From Candidatus Poseidoniaceae archaeon (lineage in GTDB: Archaea > Thermoplasmatota > Poseidoniia > Poseidoniales > Poseidoniaceae), in NCBI GenBank assembly GCA_022424925.1, contig JAKMGM010000131.1, forward strand, positions 1-12,318: a stretch of DNA of 12,318 nt, written 5' to 3'. The notes below the pieces were generated by a model. The model ran no database searches, was not told where the DNA came from, and saw only the letters and a program-made list of their open reading frames with translations. Below, one piece after another: positions 5,237 to 12,318 of the stretch. The position numbers and the translations under genes are program-made. Position 1 is the stretch's first letter. Each line of letters begins with the position of its first letter.

Positions 5237-7270
5237 CTAAACTTCCTTGAAAAGAGTGTCGAAGAGTGCTTCATCAACATGCTGTGGTAATGTAACCTTA
5301 AGCAAAGGCTCTGCCTTCATTGCCTTACGAATAGCAAATTCGGCACCGGAGTTACGGGCCCATGCTCGACGAGCCACGCCGTTATTGACGTCCCAATGCA
5401 ACATTCGCTGTAGTTTCGCCTCGCAGTCAGCACTGCCGTCGAGTAGCATACCAAAGCCACCGTTCATCACCTCGCCCCAGCCGACGCCGCCGCCGTTGTG
5501 CAAACTCACCCAAGTTGCTCCGCGAAATGCATCACCAACAAAGTTGTGAACGGCCATATCAGCCGTTTGAATCGAACCATCACGAATGTTTGCAGTCTCT
5601 CTATACGGGCTATCGGTTCCTGACACGTCATGGTGATCGCGGCCAAGTACTATCGGCGCTGATATACGGCCACTTGCAATTGCTGCATTCATTGCCGATG
5701 CAATCTTCCTGCGCCCTTCGTCATCCGCATAGAGTATTCTCGCCTGACTCCCAACGACCATGTCGTTTTCGCCTGCGCCACGAATCCAGCGAATGTTATC
5801 TACCAATTGCTGACGAATTTCTGCAGGTGCATCAACGAGCATCCCCTCGAGAACATCGCAAGCAATTTCATCGGTGACTTGTAAGTCTGCAGCGTCACCT
5901 GAGCAGCACACCCACCGGTAGGGGCCAAAACCGTAGTCAAAGCACATTGGACCCATAATATCCTCGACATAACTCGGGTAGCGGAACGAAGAGCCATCCT
6001 CTGACATGATCTCAGCGCCAGCTCTGCTTGCTTCCAAAAGGAAGGCGTTACCGTAATCCCAGAAGTACATACCCTTCTCTGAAAGATGGTTTATGGCTGA
6101 AGCATGGCGTCGTAATGTTGCTCGCACTTCATCAGCGAACCGTTCAGGTTGCGTGGAGAGCATAACAGATGCTTCATCAAACGTGAAGCCTGCAGGGAAA
6201 TAGCCCCCCTGGAACGGATTGTGTAAGCTTGTCTGGTCGCTACCAAGGTCAACCTGAACATCCCTCTCAACCAAGCGCTCCCATAATTCGACAATGTTTC
6301 CGACAAATCCAATGGAGATTGCAGTATGTGTTTCTGCTGCGGCAAGCATCTTGTCGATTGCATCGTCCACATCTTCGGTTACTGTAGTTAACCAGCCCTG
6401 CTCATGACGCTTGTAAGCAGCATGCGCATTGGATTCAGCAACGATGCAAGAAGCACCTGCGATAACCGCAGCCTTAGCCTGAGCACCGGACATCCCTCCA
6501 AGGCCTGAGGTGACGAATGTGACGCCACCGAGTCCTTGATCACCTGGTAGTTTGAGATGGGCGCGGGCTGCATTGAGTAGTGTTATGGTAGTCCCGTGGA
6601 CAATGCCTTGTGGTCCTATGTACATGTACGAACCAGCCGTCATTTGCCCGTATTGCGTTACGCCCAAAGCATTCATTCTCTCGTAGTTGTCTTGTGATGA
6701 GGCGTTTGGGATGACCATTCCGTTGGTCACTATGACGCGCGGGGCGTCTTTGTGGGACGGAAACAAGCCCATTGGGTGACCTGAATACATGACCAGCGTT
6801 TGGTTTTCCGACATCGTCGAAAGGTAGTGCATGACCAACCGATATTGTGCCCAGTTTTGAAAAACGGAACCATTTCCACCATAGGTGATCAATTCATGTG
6901 GGAATTGTGCCACTGCCGGGTCGAGATTGTTCTGTATCATCAGCATGATTGAGGCTGCTTGCACTGTTTGAGCAGGATATGCGTCGATTGGGTGGGCGCG
7001 CATCTCATATTCCGTCGGTCGATAACGCCACATGATGATTCGACCGAATGTTTCCAACTCGTTGAGAAATTCTGGAGCCAGTACAGCATGATGTTCCTCT
7101 GGAAAATACCGTAGCGCATTACGTAGAGCCAATCGTTTTTCCTTTCCGTTCAATATTTGACGGCGAGGGGGGGCATGATCTACCGATTCATCCCAATCCG
7201 GCAAGGGCGGTAGTGACTTTGGAATGCCTTCAGCCAGGTACTTCCGCAACCCTTCGAACCCTCCGGTCAT
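5237..7270 (-). CDS. hutU: Urocanate hydratase, long eukaryote-like form
   Basis: Converts urocanate to 4-imidazolone-5-propionate using tightly bound NAD+ as electrophile; second step of histidine breakdown, cytosolic. Visible signatures: LALRNALRYFP (~47-57), LAPEF, DPAVAQFPHELITYGGNG (~117-134), MYSGHPMGLFPS, ITNGMVIPN-type VTNGMVIPN (~181-189), GQMTAGSYMYIGPQGIVHG (~208-226), the Rossmann-type GLGGMSGAQ (~256-264), GSDQTSLHNP, YGFGPYRWVCCSGD (~446-459, with Cys455/Cys456 at the active-site cysteine region), and ATWVSLHNGGGVGWGE (~585-600). At 677 aa, with an N-terminal domain before the core, it resembles animal UROC1 (~676 aa) more than the ~555-aa form common in bacteria. ATG 7270 follows an in-frame TAA at 7282-7280 and fits the N terminus of long forms; no strong Shine-Dalgarno is seen. 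hutH follows after 2 nt. hutI, hutG or hutF are not in the window. Confidence 0.97.
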   Translation of the reverse strand: MTGGFEGLRKYLAEGIPKSLPPLPDWDESVDHAPPRRQILNGKEKRLALRNALRYFPEEHHAVLAPEFLNELETFGRIIMWRYRPTEYEMRAHPIDAYPAQTVQAASIMLMIQNNLDPAVAQFPHELITYGGNGSVFQNWAQYRLVMHYLSTMSENQTLVMYSGHPMGLFPSHKDAPRVIVTNGMVIPNASSQDNYERMNALGVTQYGQMTAGSYMYIGPQGIVHGTTITLLNAARAHLKLPGDQGLGGVTFVTSGLGGMSGAQAKAAVIAGASCIVAESNAHAAYKRHEQGWLTTVTEDVDDAIDKMLAAAETHTAISIGFVGNIVELWERLVERDVQVDLGSDQTSLHNPFQGGYFPAGFTFDEASVMLSTQPERFADEVRATLRRHASAINHLSEKGMYFWDYGNAFLLEASRAGAEIMSEDGSSFRYPSYVEDIMGPMCFDYGFGPYRWVCCSGDAADLQVTDEIACDVLEGMLVDAPAEIRQQLVDNIRWIRGAGENDMVVGSQARILYADDEGRRKIASAMNAAIASGRISAPIVLGRDHHDVSGTDSPYRETANIRDGSIQTADMAVHNFVGDAFRGATWVSLHNGGGVGWGEVMNGGFGMLLDGSADCEAKLQRMLHWDVNNGVARRAWARNSGAEFAIRKAMKAEPLLKVTLPQHVDEALFDTLFKEV

Positions 7271-7330
7271 GGCAGGTGGTTAGAGGCTCTGACTTTGAGG
7301 ATTCGTATTGAGGCAACAGCCTTAGGATGC

Positions 7331-8578
7331 TTACGAATTCGATTTCACTGTTCCAGGTCGCCATAGGGTGAATACGAAACCAGAAACAATCATCAAGATC
7401 GCAAAACTTTGGAACCCTGTTTGCAGCGTTAGGTAACCACGCTCAAGCAAGAATCCTGCAGAGGCACTCGATGCAGAAAATGCAATCGACATAGTAAGCA
7501 TGTCAATGGAAAATACACGTCCACGTATTTCATCTTCAACCCAACGCTGCGTTAGAATTGTAGACAAAACCCAATTTCCTCCGCTGGCCGAATGTGCAAG
7601 CATCACAAGCATCACGGTTAACCAAATATTGATGTCGAGTGTTAAGCCAACGAGGAGATAGAAAAAACCTGATGCAACCACGAGTAACCCAATAAGCATG
7701 GGCCATCTTTCTTCGTTCTTGAGATATCGCCGTGCGAGTATCGGGCCAATGCCAGTGCCAATTCCGCGTGCGAAGAAGAACAAGCCGAATCCCAATGCTG
7801 CACCAAAACCCTCGACATCAGAACCAGCAACAACCAAAAAGACACCTGCTAAACCGCCCCCGGCTATGTTCCACGAAGCTTTCGCAAAAACGACTCGCAA
7901 CAACCTCGATTCCTCGAGAATCCTTCCGAGTCCTTTCTTGATATTGGAATATGCTGTCGAGAGCAAAGGACCTTTCATTTCATCGCTGTATGATTGTGGA
8001 AGGGTCAGAGGTAGAAGAATAAGTGTACCAATGAGAAACGTTACTGAATCAATGATGAACGCTGCATCCGTTCCATAAAACTCGACAATAACGCCGCCAA
8101 GCATTGCCCCTAAGCAGAGTGCTGAAGACCAAGAAGCAGCGCTCAAGGCGTTGGCAGTTGCGAGGTCTTCTTTCGGTACGATGTTTGGCATTGCAGCCTT
8201 TTCTGCTGTAACATACGCGCCGTGAAGTAGCATCATCACTCCTGACAATCCCATCATCCACCAGATATCCTCTGGACCGTTCACACCCAAGAAGCACAAG
8301 GCAAGTATAACTTGTACAAGGTTGGATGCAATCATGATGTGCTTGCGGTTCACTCTGTCAGCAAGTAAACCGCTGATGGGTTGTAGCATGGCGAAACAGA
8401 GCATACGAACTGTGAAGAGGATGCCCAAGAGAAATTCGGAATCAGTGTACTTGAAAATAAGTAAAAAAAGAGCGATGGTGTTGAACCATTCGCCGAGCAT
8501 TGAAACAATAGATGCGGACCATAGTCGGCGGTATTCGTGATTCGTCTTGATGAGTTCAAGATAGCCGATAGAACTCAT
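7331..8578 (-). CDS. MFS exporter, EntS/MFS_3 type
   Basis: A 415-aa major facilitator superfamily permease with about 12 hydrophobic segments, closest in style to the MFS_3/EntS-like branch (transmembrane secretion effectors, multidrug or siderophore exporters). Markers: the N terminus NHEYRRLWSASIVSMLGEWFNTIAL with the first helix, a motif-A loop SGLLADRVNRKH (~69-80) between helices 2 and 3, and the second-half loop EDEIRGRVFSIDML that is typical of this branch. The start ATG 8578 overlaps the stop of the upstream molybdopterin oxidoreductase in an ATGA (8578-8575), so translation is coupled. This context suggests that the permease moves a substrate or product of that enzyme or protects against it. 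The cargo cannot be read from sequence. Downstream hutU begins 60 nt after its stop without an oligo-T terminator, so it might be part of the same transcript, but a histidine-uptake role is not favoured because this branch exports. Confidence 0.88.
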   Translation of the reverse strand: MSSIGYLELIKTNHEYRRLWSASIVSMLGEWFNTIALFLLIFKYTDSEFLLGILFTVRMLCFAMLQPISGLLADRVNRKHIMIASNLVQVILALCFLGVNGPEDIWWMMGLSGVMMLLHGAYVTAEKAAMPNIVPKEDLATANALSAASWSSALCLGAMLGGVIVEFYGTDAAFIIDSVTFLIGTLILLPLTLPQSYSDEMKGPLLSTAYSNIKKGLGRILEESRLLRVVFAKASWNIAGGGLAGVFLVVAGSDVEGFGAALGFGLFFFARGIGTGIGPILARRYLKNEERWPMLIGLLVVASGFFYLLVGLTLDINIWLTVMLVMLAHSASGGNWVLSTILTQRWVEDEIRGRVFSIDMLTMSIAFSASSASAGFLLERGYLTLQTGFQSFAILMIVSGFVFTLWRPGTVKSNS

Positions 8579-10872
8579 TCCTGCTCATCCCCGAAGTCAT
8601 CTGATGTGGCTTCAGAAAGAGTTACGATGATCCACTTTGATGTTGGTGTGTTTGAGATTTTAGCAGTTGATTCGAGAGGAACAAGAACATTCGCCTCCGG
8701 GAAGTATGTCGCCACATTTCCACGAGGTATGCTATACGAAATCAGTTGCCAATGCTCGGCAGTACGTTGTTTCCCGTCAAAATGACTCGTAATGGAAACG
8801 ACTTGTCGGTTCTTCCACCCCCGATCTGCCATGTCCAAGGCATTCATCAGCACGACGCGTCGATTACCGCTTATACCGCGGTAACGATCATTGAGGTCGT
8901 AAATGGTGGTGTTGTATTGATCGTGTGAACGAATCGTCATCATCACATATTGGTCACTATCGAGGCTTACATTTGGCAATTCATGAGTTGTGAAGTGTGC
9001 TTTACCAGTTGGTGTTGAAAAAGTCCGTGAATCACGCGGCGGATTTGGCAGGAGGAAACCGTTCTCTCGACGAACCCGCTCATTGTAGTTGTCAAATCCT
9101 TCAAGTGACTGTTCCATCAGTTCACGAATCGCATCATAATCTTCCGTTAAGGCCTTCCAATCAATGACGGATTCCGGGAAGAGGCGTTCGCTTAAATTCG
9201 CAACAATCCATGGTTCACTCTTCAAAAGTTGAGAAGATGGTTCGAGTGTGCCTTTTGACATGTGGACAATGCCCATGGAATTTTCAACAGTGACAAACTG
9301 TTGACCTGAGGCTTGCATGTCACGTTCAGTACGGCCTAAGCAAGGAAGTATGAGCGCTGTTTTGCCAGTAACCAGATGTGAACGGTTGAGTTTCGTTGAA
9401 ACTTGTACAGTGAGTCCAACATTACGAAGACCTTCTGCGGTAGCGTTCGTGTCCGGTGTTGCAGAAATAAAGTTACCACCCATGCAAAAGAACACATCGA
9501 CAATACCGTTTCGCATTGCTTGAATAGAACGAACTACATCAAAACCATGTTCACGCGGCATAGGGATGTTGAGCCCCTTTTCCATGCGTTCGAGAAACGC
9601 TACTGGTGGAGCTTCCCAAATCCCTACAGTGCGATCCCCTTGGACATTTGAGTGGCCTCGGACCGGACATAAACCTGCACCGGGTTTCCCTACATGCCCA
9701 CCCATAAGTAACAAATTGACCACTTCTTGGATGACTGCAACACCGTTTGGTTGCTGTGTGAGACCCATTGCCCAGCAAGCGATGGTTGCTTTTGAGCGAG
9801 CAATGATTTCACCCACTTCGACGATTTGCTCGTGAGATAGACCCGAGTCACTGGTAATCGTTTCCCATGCAGTTGAGCGGGCGTTTTTCATCATTTCGTC
9901 AAACCCGCTTGTCGACCGTTGTATGAAGTCAGTATCGAGGTGTCCGATTTCCTCATGGATTTTAATGAACCCTTTGAGCAGAGCAGCATCACCGCCAATG
10001 CGTACTGGGAGATGGAAATCAGACAATTGGGTTGAGGAAAAATCCATTTTCATGTAGTCTTGAGGATGTTTGAAACGTTCGAGGCCCGCCTCAGGAAGTG
10101 GGTTGATGTGAACGATGGTAGCACCGTTCTTCTTTGCATCTCGTAGAGCGGTAAGCATTCTCGGATGGTTTGTCCCAGGATTCTGTCCGATGACCAATAT
10201 CACCTCGGCGTGGTTAAAATCATCCAAATGAACGGTGCCTTTACCGATGCCAATGGAGCCACCCAAACCCTTGCCGCTTGATTCATGGCACATATTTGAG
10301 CAATCCGGTAGGTTGTTGGTGCCGATACTCCGAACCATGGCTTGGTACAGGAATGCTGCTTCATTGCTCGTACGACCCGATGTGTAAAACACCAATCGGT
10401 CAGGGTTTTTCGCTTCGTTGATCTTTGAAGCAATCAATTCAAAGGCATCCTCCCAATTAATTGGCAGGTAATGTGATTCGCCATTTTTTAGCAACATTGG
10501 GTGTGTAATTCTTCCCTGCTTGTTAAGCCAATAATCACTTTTTTCCGCTAATGATTGTATACTGTGCTTGGAAAAAAATTCGGGAGTCACCCTTGCTTTC
10601 GTGGCTTCATCAGCCACGGCTTTCGCTCCGTTTTCACAAAATTCAAACTGGGTACGGTGCGATGGGTCAGGCCATGCACAACCAGGACAGTCGAATCCAT
10701 CCAGTTGGTTCACCATTGTCAGCGTTTTGAGCGTCCGAGTCACACCCATTTTCTGAAGACCGTGTTTCAACGAAGAGGTTACGGCGGGAATCCCGGCAGC
10801 CATGGTCTTTTTCTTACCGATACGGAGAGGCAAGTTGTCGGGTGGGGTTACCGCTCGTGCGTGTTCTCTCAA
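8575..10872 (-). CDS. YdeP-like molybdopterin oxidoreductase (FdhF-like alpha subunit)
   Basis: A 765-aa bis-MGD enzyme closely resembling Escherichia coli YdeP (759 aa) and the FdhF-like alpha-subunit family. Shared segments include DGFDCPGCAWPDP (~58-70), CENGAKA (79-85), FYTSGRTSNEAAFLYQ (~162-177), DCSNMCHESS (~190-199), GQNPGTNHPRMLT, CPVRGHSNVQGDRTVG, ATKLNRSHL-like STKLNRSHL and RSHDQYNTTIYDLNDRYRG. Cys62, Cys65 and Cys79 make a CX2CX13C set in place of the usual four-cysteine Fe-S motif of formate dehydrogenases. Cys195 lies where FdhF has selenocysteine (CARVUHGPS), so it is the candidate Mo ligand. The physiological substrate of the YdeP branch is not established; formate should not be assumed. 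No twin-arginine signal is present, so it is cytoplasmic. Start is uncertain: TTG 10872 (GGTGG 4 nt upstream) or ATG 10803. Sequence before 10803 (IGKKKT) resembles homologues, favouring the earlier one. See the note on TGA 10908-10906. Preceded by fdhD; MFS gene coupled by ATGA. Confidence 0.93.
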   Translation of the reverse strand: MREHARAVTPPDNLPLRIGKKKTMAAGIPAVTSSLKHGLQKMGVTRTLKTLTMVNQLDGFDCPGCAWPDPSHRTQFEFCENGAKAVADEATKARVTPEFFSKHSIQSLAEKSDYWLNKQGRITHPMLLKNGESHYLPINWEDAFELIASKINEAKNPDRLVFYTSGRTSNEAAFLYQAMVRSIGTNNLPDCSNMCHESSGKGLGGSIGIGKGTVHLDDFNHAEVILVIGQNPGTNHPRMLTALRDAKKNGATIVHINPLPEAGLERFKHPQDYMKMDFSSTQLSDFHLPVRIGGDAALLKGFIKIHEEIGHLDTDFIQRSTSGFDEMMKNARSTAWETITSDSGLSHEQIVEVGEIIARSKATIACWAMGLTQQPNGVAVIQEVVNLLLMGGHVGKPGAGLCPVRGHSNVQGDRTVGIWEAPPVAFLERMEKGLNIPMPREHGFDVVRSIQAMRNGIVDVFFCMGGNFISATPDTNATAEGLRNVGLTVQVSTKLNRSHLVTGKTALILPCLGRTERDMQASGQQFVTVENSMGIVHMSKGTLEPSSQLLKSEPWIVANLSERLFPESVIDWKALTEDYDAIRELMEQSLEGFDNYNERVRRENGFLLPNPPRDSRTFSTPTGKAHFTTHELPNVSLDSDQYVMMTIRSHDQYNTTIYDLNDRYRGISGNRRVVLMNALDMADRGWKNRQVVSITSHFDGKQRTAEHWQLISYSIPRGNVATYFPEANVLVPLESTAKISNTPTSKWIIVTLSEATSDDFGDEQE

Positions 10873-10908
10873 AGCCCCACCACTACGTTCTATGAAGGGG
10901 GGTTTTCA

Positions 10909-10932
10909 AGGGTTTTCGTTCATCATCACCTC
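10909..10932 (-). promoter_or_regulatory. Strong Shine-Dalgarno plus 5-codon in-frame leader ORF
   Basis: GAGGTGAT (10932-10925) is an excellent match to the 16S anti-SD and overlaps the fdhD stop. ATG 10923 follows, and the frame reads Met-Asn-Glu-Asn-Pro before TGA at 10908-10906. This frame is the same as that of the oxidoreductase, which is then open from the TGA onwards. It could be the original start of that gene broken at codon 6, or a tiny leader peptide controlling re-initiation at TTG 10872. Confidence 0.4.
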
Positions 10933-11693
10933 ATGACGCCGATTCCCACGTTCGAATCCTGCTTCATGAATGAAAATATTCGCATACCTAAATTTCTGGC
11001 AGTATCTGCAGCAAGGGTTGAACATGCACCAATGCAGACAATTGTCCCGATACCAGAGCGCGATGCTTTGGCGACTAAATCCCATCCGCAACGACCAGAG
11101 AGGAGCAGGAATTGAGATTCCGGTTTACAGTTGTTGAGCAATGCTGCTCCAATGGCCTTATCCACTGCGTTATGACGTCCGATGTCCTCTGAAACAAAAC
11201 GCAATCCTGTGTCCACGTTCCAGAGTGCTGCTGCGTGCATACCACCTGTCTTTTGGAATCCCACTTGCTGAGATTTCATCTGTTCGAGTGCTGAATATAG
11301 AAGCTCGTGACTGAACACGGGGTGTGGTCCAGAATGAAAACGCAGCGAAGCGATCATTTCATCCAAACCGTCAGCATTGCAAGCGCCGCAGGAGGAAGTG
11401 ACGACACGTTCACTTGATTCACGGCGTTGCAACTCTTTTTCCATGTTGATGAGAACAGAACCTGTCTCGGTTTCATTGACGGTGAACAGCTCGCTGCGTA
11501 CATCGCCATATCCCTCGGCATAGGCATGGCCGACAAACAATTCTCTCAATTGCGTTGGAGATGCTAAAAGACTCGCAATGGTAACAGAATCCGCAGTAAG
11601 GTGGACAAGGCATTCGACCGCCAATTCATCATCTTGTAGTTGTACCTCGCCGGTATCGAATTTGTGTATCCCTACACGACGACTGCTGCCCAT
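10926..11693 (-). CDS. fdhD: FdhD sulfurtransferase for Mo-bisMGD enzyme maturation
   Basis: FdhD carries sulfur from a cysteine desulfurase to the molybdenum cofactor of formate-dehydrogenase-type enzymes, making them active; it acts in the cytoplasm on its partner enzyme. The 255-aa product (E. coli FdhD 277) begins MGSSRRVGIHKFDTG. It contains DELAVECLVHLTADS, a membrane-free alpha/beta core, the sulfur-relay pair CGAC (Cys102 and Cys105), the FQKTGGMHAAALW segment, the hallmark SEDIGRHNAVDKAIG, and LLLSGRCGWDLVAKA with the following conserved GIGTIVCIGACS. ATG 11693 is chosen over TTG 11753, which would overlap tsr3 by 44 nt; GAGGG and GCGAG lie 9-13 nt upstream. It starts 16 nt after the tsr3 stop and ends in three consecutive in-frame TGA codons (10928-10920). 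Its position directly before the YdeP-like enzyme indicates that this enzyme is its client. Confidence 0.95.
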   Translation of the reverse strand: MGSSRRVGIHKFDTGEVQLQDDELAVECLVHLTADSVTIASLLASPTQLRELFVGHAYAEGYGDVRSELFTVNETETGSVLINMEKELQRRESSERVVTSSCGACNADGLDEMIASLRFHSGPHPVFSHELLYSALEQMKSQQVGFQKTGGMHAAALWNVDTGLRFVSEDIGRHNAVDKAIGAALLNNCKPESQFLLLSGRCGWDLVAKASRSGIGTIVCIGACSTLAADTARNLGMRIFSFMKQDSNVGIGVMR

Positions 11694-11709
11694 GTGAGTC
11701 GACTCGCCC

Positions 11710-12261
11710 TCAACTTGAAGGCTCTTCGGGTCGTTCAATGTCGAAGAATTCAAACTGGAGTTCTACAAGTTCAGCACTGGTTTGAGCAGATGCATAAGCG
11801 TCGAGAGGCTCCTTGTTCAGTTCAAAGAACCGTTGACCCCAACGAAATGCACCAAGCACCTCGTGCGCTTGTTCGATTTTTCCGATGAGGTACAGTACCG
11901 TGGCGATTGCTTCTGCGGTTGTTAGACGGCCAGGTTTACCCCAGTTGACCGGGTTTGCGGCAAGAAGCAGTGGTAGCATGCGCGGTTGTAAACGCGTTCT
12001 TCGCATGACTTGTTCAACGCTGTTCTCAATATGAGCCCAACTGCAGTCAAGACCGACAAGAGAGCCGCCGTTCAACAGGAGTACGTGATCTTCAGGGCCG
12101 AAGACTTTACCGCACAGTGGTTCCAGAATTATGCCCCTTTTGGGCAGGGTGTTGATTCGCTTGTGAAGTTTGAGATTGCCTCGTTTTGATGCAAGGACTG
12201 CGGTGTTTTTTTTGGGATCGTCTTGTGCAAGCCAAACTGCATGGACTGAGATTTCGCTCAC
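11710..12261 (-). CDS. tsr3: Tsr3-type 16S/18S rRNA aminocarboxypropyltransferase
   Basis: Transfers the aminocarboxypropyl group of S-adenosylmethionine to a hypermodified pseudouridine of small-subunit rRNA (m1acp3-Psi in eukaryotes; the archaeal homologue makes the equivalent acp3 modification), during ribosome maturation. The 183-aa product carries the family signatures: DDPKKNTAVL near the N terminus, GIILEPLCGKVFGPED, LVGLDCSWAHIE, RMLPLLLAANPVNWGKPGRLTTAEAIATVLYLIG, and FRWGQRFFELNKEPLDAY. GTG 12261 is preferred over TTG 12294: GGTGAT lies 4 nt before it and overlaps the stop of the preceding gene, while the TTG would lie inside that gene. The family is restricted to archaea and eukaryotes, which makes this gene the best taxonomic marker in the window. 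fdhD follows after 16 nt, an unexpected partner. Confidence 0.94.
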   Translation of the reverse strand: MSEISVHAVWLAQDDPKKNTAVLASKRGNLKLHKRINTLPKRGIILEPLCGKVFGPEDHVLLLNGGSLVGLDCSWAHIENSVEQVMRRTRLQPRMLPLLLAANPVNWGKPGRLTTAEAIATVLYLIGKIEQAHEVLGAFRWGQRFFELNKEPLDAYASAQTSAELVELQFEFFDIERPEEPSS

Positions 12262-12264
12262 AGA

Positions 12265-12270
12265 ATCACC
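12265..12270 (-). promoter_or_regulatory. Shine-Dalgarno deciding tsr3 start
   Basis: GGTGAT (12270-12265) complements the 16S 3' end, overlaps the TGA stop of the preceding frame, and places GTG 12261 at normal spacing (4 nt after GGTGA). Confidence 0.55.
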
Positions 12271-12318
12271 GGATATCTTCGAGGTAATCGCCAAGTGTCA
12301 TTCCACGTGATGATGAAC
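12266..12318 (-). CDS. 3' end of an unidentified gene (partial)
   Basis: A minus-strand frame enters from beyond the window edge and ends at TGA 12268-12266. The visible C terminus is SSSRGMTLGDYLEDIR, a plausible protein end but too short to assign to a family. Its support is positional: its stop overlaps the tsr3 Shine-Dalgarno and lies 4 nt before the tsr3 GTG, the same tight spacing as other junctions in this series. It could be chance over 16 codons. Confidence 0.4.
   Translation of the reverse strand, partial: SSSRGMTLGDYLEDIR

Noticed and set aside
7271..7330. Possible riboswitch or HutC-type operator before hutU
   Set aside because: The 60-nt gap has only short GAGGC repeats and a weak TATA-like stretch (CAATACGA on the minus strand); no convincing structure or palindrome could be drawn.
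11694..11753. Longer fdhD start at TTG 11753
   Set aside because: It would overlap tsr3 by 44 nt, uses TTG, and adds residues outside the FdhD family pattern; ATG 11693 lies just after the tsr3 stop.

Overview
The window most likely comes from an uncultured archaeon of the Thermoplasmatota, plausibly a planktonic Marine Group II/III (Poseidoniales-like) genome. The grounds are a Tsr3-type rRNA aminocarboxypropyltransferase (an archaeal/eukaryotic family), a DUF835 protein, a Ca-binding EF-hand/zinc-ribbon membrane protein with very acidic linkers, archaeal-looking TATA elements, and Shine-Dalgarno sites of the GAGGTGAT type. This assignment is an inference from gene content; no rRNA or ribosomal-protein marker is present. 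UGA, UAG and UAA all act as stops here.

Region 1-480 is AT-rich. It holds a tiny DUF5679-like zinc-ribbon gene that is split by an in-frame TGA at a position that is glycine in the family (114-266), and an intact tRNA-Val(GAC) with encoded CCA (314-389) preceded by a TATA-like box.

Region 480-3690 holds a minus-strand pair: a 624-aa protein with two zinc ribbons, four canonical EF-hand loops and two membrane segments, followed 4 nt later by a 120-aa zinc-ribbon protein. Divergent from this pair is a DUF835 protein (2773-3690, +). Its stop codon overlaps that of hutH in a shared CTAA.

Region 3687-12318 is one long minus-strand series, read from right to left: the last codons of an unidentified gene, tsr3, fdhD, a YdeP-like molybdopterin oxidoreductase, an MFS exporter, hutU and hutH. 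Junctions are tight: +4, +16, +53, a 4-nt ATGA overlap, +60 and +2 nt. FdhD is the sulfurtransferase that matures bis-MGD enzymes, so fdhD plus the oxidoreductase plus the translationally coupled exporter form a coherent module. hutU and hutH give the first two steps of histidine breakdown (histidine to urocanate to imidazolone propionate). The later hut genes are not in the window. The urocanase is the long form of about 677 aa, like animal UROC1, rather than the roughly 555-aa form common in bacteria.

The least ordinary signals are the two in-frame TGA codons that interrupt otherwise well-formed gene starts or bodies (195-197 on + and 10906-10908 on -), the EF-hand/zinc-ribbon membrane protein with its small partner, and the fdhD/YdeP-like/exporter module.
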